DNA from: CAZWBR01 sp964404205
GTDB lineage: Bacteria > Bacteroidota > Bacteroidia > Bacteroidales > Prolixibacteraceae
Assembly (NCBI GenBank): GCA_964404205.1
Contig: CAYOJD010000128.1
Location: forward strand, 1-8,054
DNA length: 8,054 bases
Reading direction: 5' to 3'
Part shown: piece after piece, positions 6,119 through 8,054 of the stretch
Numbering within the stretch: position 1 is the stretch's first letter
Layout of the letters: every line of letters begins with the position of its first letter
Made by a program: the position numbers and the translations under genes
Notes under the pieces: model-generated
What the model was told of the DNA's origin: nothing
Database searches by the model: none
The model's input: the letters and a program-made list of their open reading frames with translations, nothing else

Positions 6119-7381
6119 TCACATCTGTCTCCCATATCTTCGTTTCTTTCTCTTACGTTTTTTGCGGAGCTGTTGCTGATTTTCGTGATAAGAATCCGGT
6201 TCCGGAGAAAAAACTGAGAACAGGCTGCCTATGGCGGATTCAATTTGTCCGGACAGGTTGTTCGCAGGAGAGAACGGTTCAGCCACAGGCGTGAACGGTT
6301 CTTTTTCACCTACCTGTTTTGTGTGTGCCTTGACAGACAGGGACTCTCTAAACAGGTCGTTGAATACATTGGCCGAAAATTCTTTCCCCAGACGGGAGCC
6401 ATTTAGTACACAATGGCTTTGATGGTCGATAAAAGTTACCCCTGTAATCCGCTCCGTATTGTTTCGCCGGAGATAAAGGTCAATATCTTTTTCCTTTAAC
6501 TTTTTATGTAGTTCCGTTTCAGTTCCGCTTTCCTGAATAACACCGGCAATGAGCGGGCGCAGATGTTCACGATGTCCCTTTTCTTTTATTTGAATGGCCG
6601 ATTTCTTCATCCGCTCTTCGAGAGCAGCGAATCCGACAGTTTTCCCAAAGACAGATGATTTGATTGGTGTTCCGGCTTTGTTGCCTTCGCTGTCCAATGC
6701 CGAATAAAGCAATCCCCGGTAAGGTTTTCCGCTTCGCGTTCCCTGTACTTCTTCTACACCGATGTTGTAGAGGGATAAGAGAGCCCGATATTCGCCCATC
6801 GTCTGAAAGAGGTACATCGTGGCAGCCGGCTTAATGACCGAACCGATTTGTTTTTTCAAATCACCTTTCTCAGCATCCACGGGCTTAAACTGCCCAAGTT
6901 CCAATTGTTTTTGTTCTTTGGCACGGTGCAGATCGTATTTCTTTTCCAGCTTTTCAGTCGCAGTCACACTTCGCAAATTGCGTTTACTGTCATTGATTTT
7001 TTTGCCCTCGCTGTCCACCTGTAACGAGACGATATGAATATGTTCACGTTCGATGTCCGAGTGTTTGAAGATGAGGTATGGCTGAGCGCCGTAACCCATC
7101 TGTTGCAAATACTCACGCCCGATGTCAGCCAGCACATCATCAGTTAACTTATCATCCGGGTGCGGGTTAAGCGAAATATGAATGACCGGTTTTTCGGTAC
7201 GAAAATGCGAGGGCAGCCAGCGCAAAAAAGCATCGGTACAGGCGGATATGCTAAACCGACCGTCCTCCGGTTCCGGAATGATACTCGAAGCAAGTACCTT
7301 TCCCAAACCTTCATTCACCTTCTCCTGGTTGTAGGCCAATGCACCATAAATGTCTTTCCCTGTGGTTATTTTGGCAATCAT
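6119..7381 (-). CDS. mobB: MobB relaxase (MOBP-like, Bacteroides conjugative-transposon type)
   Basis: This 420-aa relaxase would nick oriT and stay covalently attached to the transferred strand. The N-terminal relaxase domain (about 1-170) has a motif I region ITTGKDIYGALAYNQEKV, where Y17 (or Y12) is the likely catalytic tyrosine. HISLNPHPDDKL (68-79) matches the second conserved block. HSDIEREHIHIVSL (107-120), with H107, H114 and H116, is the metal-binding histidine triad. The central part (about 190-345) is a helical region common to these proteins. The end is a strongly basic tail, RKKRKRKKRR (406-415), likely to bind DNA. It begins with an ATG that overlaps the mobA stop (ATGA), so the two are translationally coupled. 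Length fits Bacteroides MobB. It ends 58 bp before the chosen abiEi start. Confidence 0.92.
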   Translation of the reverse strand: MIAKITTGKDIYGALAYNQEKVNEGLGKVLASSIIPEPEDGRFSISACTDAFLRWLPSHFRTEKPVIHISLNPHPDDKLTDDVLADIGREYLQQMGYGAQPYLIFKHSDIEREHIHIVSLQVDSEGKKINDSKRNLRSVTATEKLEKKYDLHRAKEQKQLELGQFKPVDAEKGDLKKQIGSVIKPAATMYLFQTMGEYRALLSLYNIGVEEVQGTRSGKPYRGLLYSALDSEGNKAGTPIKSSVFGKTVGFAALEERMKKSAIQIKEKGHREHLRPLIAGVIQESGTETELHKKLKEKDIDLYLRRNNTERITGVTFIDHQSHCVLNGSRLGKEFSANVFNDLFRESLSVKAHTKQVGEKEPFTPVAEPFSPANNLSGQIESAIGSLFSVFSPEPDSYHENQQQLRKKRKRKKRRYGRQM

Positions 7382-7821
7382 GTCAGCTTGTCTTTCAGGT
7401 ATTTTTCCTCAAACCCTTTTGTTAAGGCGATGATTTGTTGCCCGGTTGCAGCCAGTTCTTTGGTCAGCTCTTCTAATTTAAAGAGCAATGCGAGTGCTTT
7501 TTTATGCGAAAAGTTACTGTGCAATTCTTTTACCACCTGGTTGTAATTAACGCCAATGGAACGGAACTGTGCATAAAAAGTAGTCAGTTTTGCCACGTAC
7601 TCGAGTGCTGCCCTGTCGGTTTTAACCACCCGGAAAGGCTGGTCAAATACGCGTGCCTTGATAAAAACAGCTTTTGCTTTCACCCCCGATTGTTCAAACA
7701 GTTCCAGAAAACGAGCATATTCCCTGGCGTTAAAACGCACCATAATGCACGTTGTTACGGGGTCGCTTTTGGGCGGGCGTCCTCCTTTCCGCCTCTGGCT
7801 TTTTTGATTTTGTTGTCTCAT
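7378..7821 (-). CDS. mobA: MobA, relaxosome accessory DNA-binding protein
   Basis: This 147-aa protein is the first gene of the mobilization operon. Its likely role is to bind oriT and load the MobB relaxase. The N-terminus is basic with KGGRPPK (12-18), resembling an AT-hook. Residues about 22-60 (TTCIMVRFNAREYARFLELFEQSGVKAKAVFIKARVF) look like a ribbon-helix-helix: a strand, then two helices. RSIGVNYNQVVKEL (87-100) matches the IGxNxNQ signature of MobC/NikA-type relaxosome proteins. The rest is helical with a charged C-terminus. The ATG at 7821 is the first in frame and sits just after the hairpin-rich oriT candidate. Symbols follow the Bacteroides convention, where MobA is the accessory protein and MobB the relaxase; other plasmid families use mobA for the relaxase. 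Confidence 0.88.
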   Translation of the reverse strand: MRQQNQKSQRRKGGRPPKSDPVTTCIMVRFNAREYARFLELFEQSGVKAKAVFIKARVFDQPFRVVKTDRAALEYVAKLTTFYAQFRSIGVNYNQVVKELHSNFSHKKALALLFKLEELTKELAATGQQIIALTKGFEEKYLKDKLT

Positions 7822-7842
7822 CTGTCGGATATTTTAGTGGTA

Positions 7843-7850
7843 CAAAAGTC
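7843..7850 (-). promoter_or_regulatory. Possible mobAB promoter, -7 element
   Basis: On the minus strand GACTTTTG at 7850-7843 differs by one base from TAnnTTTG and would give a leader of about 16 nt before the mobA ATG. A TTG at 7870-7868 lies 17 bp upstream, slightly short for a -33 box. The predicted promoter lies between the oriT candidate and mobA, so relaxosome proteins bound there could repress the operon. Confidence 0.3.
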
Positions 7851-7888
7851 CGGCACCTTAACACAGTCAATTACTACTGTCCTTATCA

Positions 7889-7916
7889 AAAAGCAGCGAC
7901 TTCGGAGCCTGCTTTT
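7889..7916. repeat. Inverted repeat, 8-bp arms
   Basis: AAAAGCAG (7889-7896) pairs perfectly with CTGCTTTT (7909-7916) around a 12-base loop. Read on either strand it ends in a short T-run, so it could also act as a weak terminator. Confidence 0.65.
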
Positions 7917-7929
7917 CTCCCCTTGGGGG

Positions 7930-7981
7930 CAAGCGGTTTTGGGTTACGTGAAATGAAATGAGTAACGCAAAACACAGCTTG
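7930..7981. repeat. Long imperfect inverted repeat, core of the oriT candidate
   Basis: CAAGC-G-GTTTTG-g-GTTAC (7930-7947) pairs with GTAAC-g-CAAAAC-aca-GCTTG (7962-7981). The 16 base pairs are interrupted by one G-G mismatch and one small asymmetric internal loop. The 14-base loop (7948-7961) contains a TGAAA-TGAAA direct repeat. This is the longest pairing in the region and the likeliest relaxosome binding site. Confidence 0.65.
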
Positions 7982-7982
7982 C

Positions 7983-8002
7983 TATTTGCCACATTGCAAA
8001 TA
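7983..8002. repeat. Inverted repeat, 7-bp arms
   Basis: TATTTGC (7983-7989) pairs perfectly with GCAAATA (7996-8002) around a 6-base loop, one base after the long inverted repeat. Confidence 0.6.
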
Positions 8003-8004
8003 AA

Positions 8005-8027
8005 ATCTGTCCGCCATCCGGACAGAT
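8005..8027. repeat. Inverted repeat, 9-bp arms
   Basis: ATCTGTCCG (8005-8013) pairs perfectly with CGGACAGAT (8019-8027) around the 5-base loop CCATC. It is the most stable hairpin in the region. No T-run follows on either strand, which argues against a terminator. Confidence 0.7.
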
Positions 8028-8054
8028 AAATTGACGGGCTGCAAAAATGATGGA

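Larger units (their letters stand above)
7889..8027. other. Candidate origin of transfer (oriT)
   Basis: Four inverted repeats lie in 139 bp directly upstream of mobA: 7889-7916, 7930-7981, 7983-8002 and 8005-8027. The region has no ORF. Origins of transfer of Bacteroidota mobilizable elements usually lie beside the mob genes and consist of inverted repeats near a nick site. The nick site itself cannot be placed from the sequence alone. The region may extend past the window's right edge. Confidence 0.5.

Noticed and set aside
7504..7961. + strand ORFs of 150 and 69 aa over mobA and its leader
   Set aside because: They overlap mobA in antisense and the inverted-repeat region, and contain no recognisable domain.
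1..8054. CRISPR arrays, tRNA or rRNA genes
   Set aside because: No regularly spaced direct repeats and no cloverleaf or rRNA-like sequence were seen on either strand.

Overview
The window looks like part of an integrative and conjugative (or mobilizable) element of a Bacteroidota bacterium, probably of the order Bacteroidales. Three things point there: a mobA-mobB-mobC mobilization set of the Bacteroides conjugative-transposon type, a YWFCY motif at the N-terminus of the coupling protein, and promoter-like sites that fit the Bacteroidota -33/-7 pattern (TTTG or TTG, then TAnnTTTG) better than sigma-70 boxes. The species cannot be told from the sequence. Family names rest on motifs and recalled family features; no database search was run.

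Layout, left to right. (1) 4-1046: a complete IS982-family insertion sequence with 16-bp perfect terminal inverted repeats and an intact DDE transposase on the + strand. (2) 1047-2161: an AT-rich, gene-poor stretch with one unrecognised 137-aa HTH-like protein on the minus strand. (3) 2162-4174: mobC, the membrane-anchored coupling ATPase, on the minus strand. (4) 4175-4397: an intergenic gap with a probable mobC promoter and two near-identical palindromes. (5) 4398-6060: an abiEi-abiEii type IV toxin-antitoxin / phage-defence pair, minus strand, with its own promoter-like sequence. (6) 6119-7821: mobB (relaxase) and mobA (relaxosome accessory protein), overlapping by ATGA, minus strand. (7) 7822-8054: the leader of mobA, with four inverted repeats in about 140 bp, the best candidate for the origin of transfer (oriT).

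How the genes likely work together: MobA and MobB would bind and nick oriT just upstream of mobA, MobC would couple the relaxosome to a type IV secretion channel encoded outside the window, and the AbiE pair would protect the host from phage or stabilise the element. The most notable points are the AbiE module lodged between relaxase and coupling-protein genes, the paired palindromes beside it that look like an operator for a gene no longer there, and the hairpin-dense oriT candidate.
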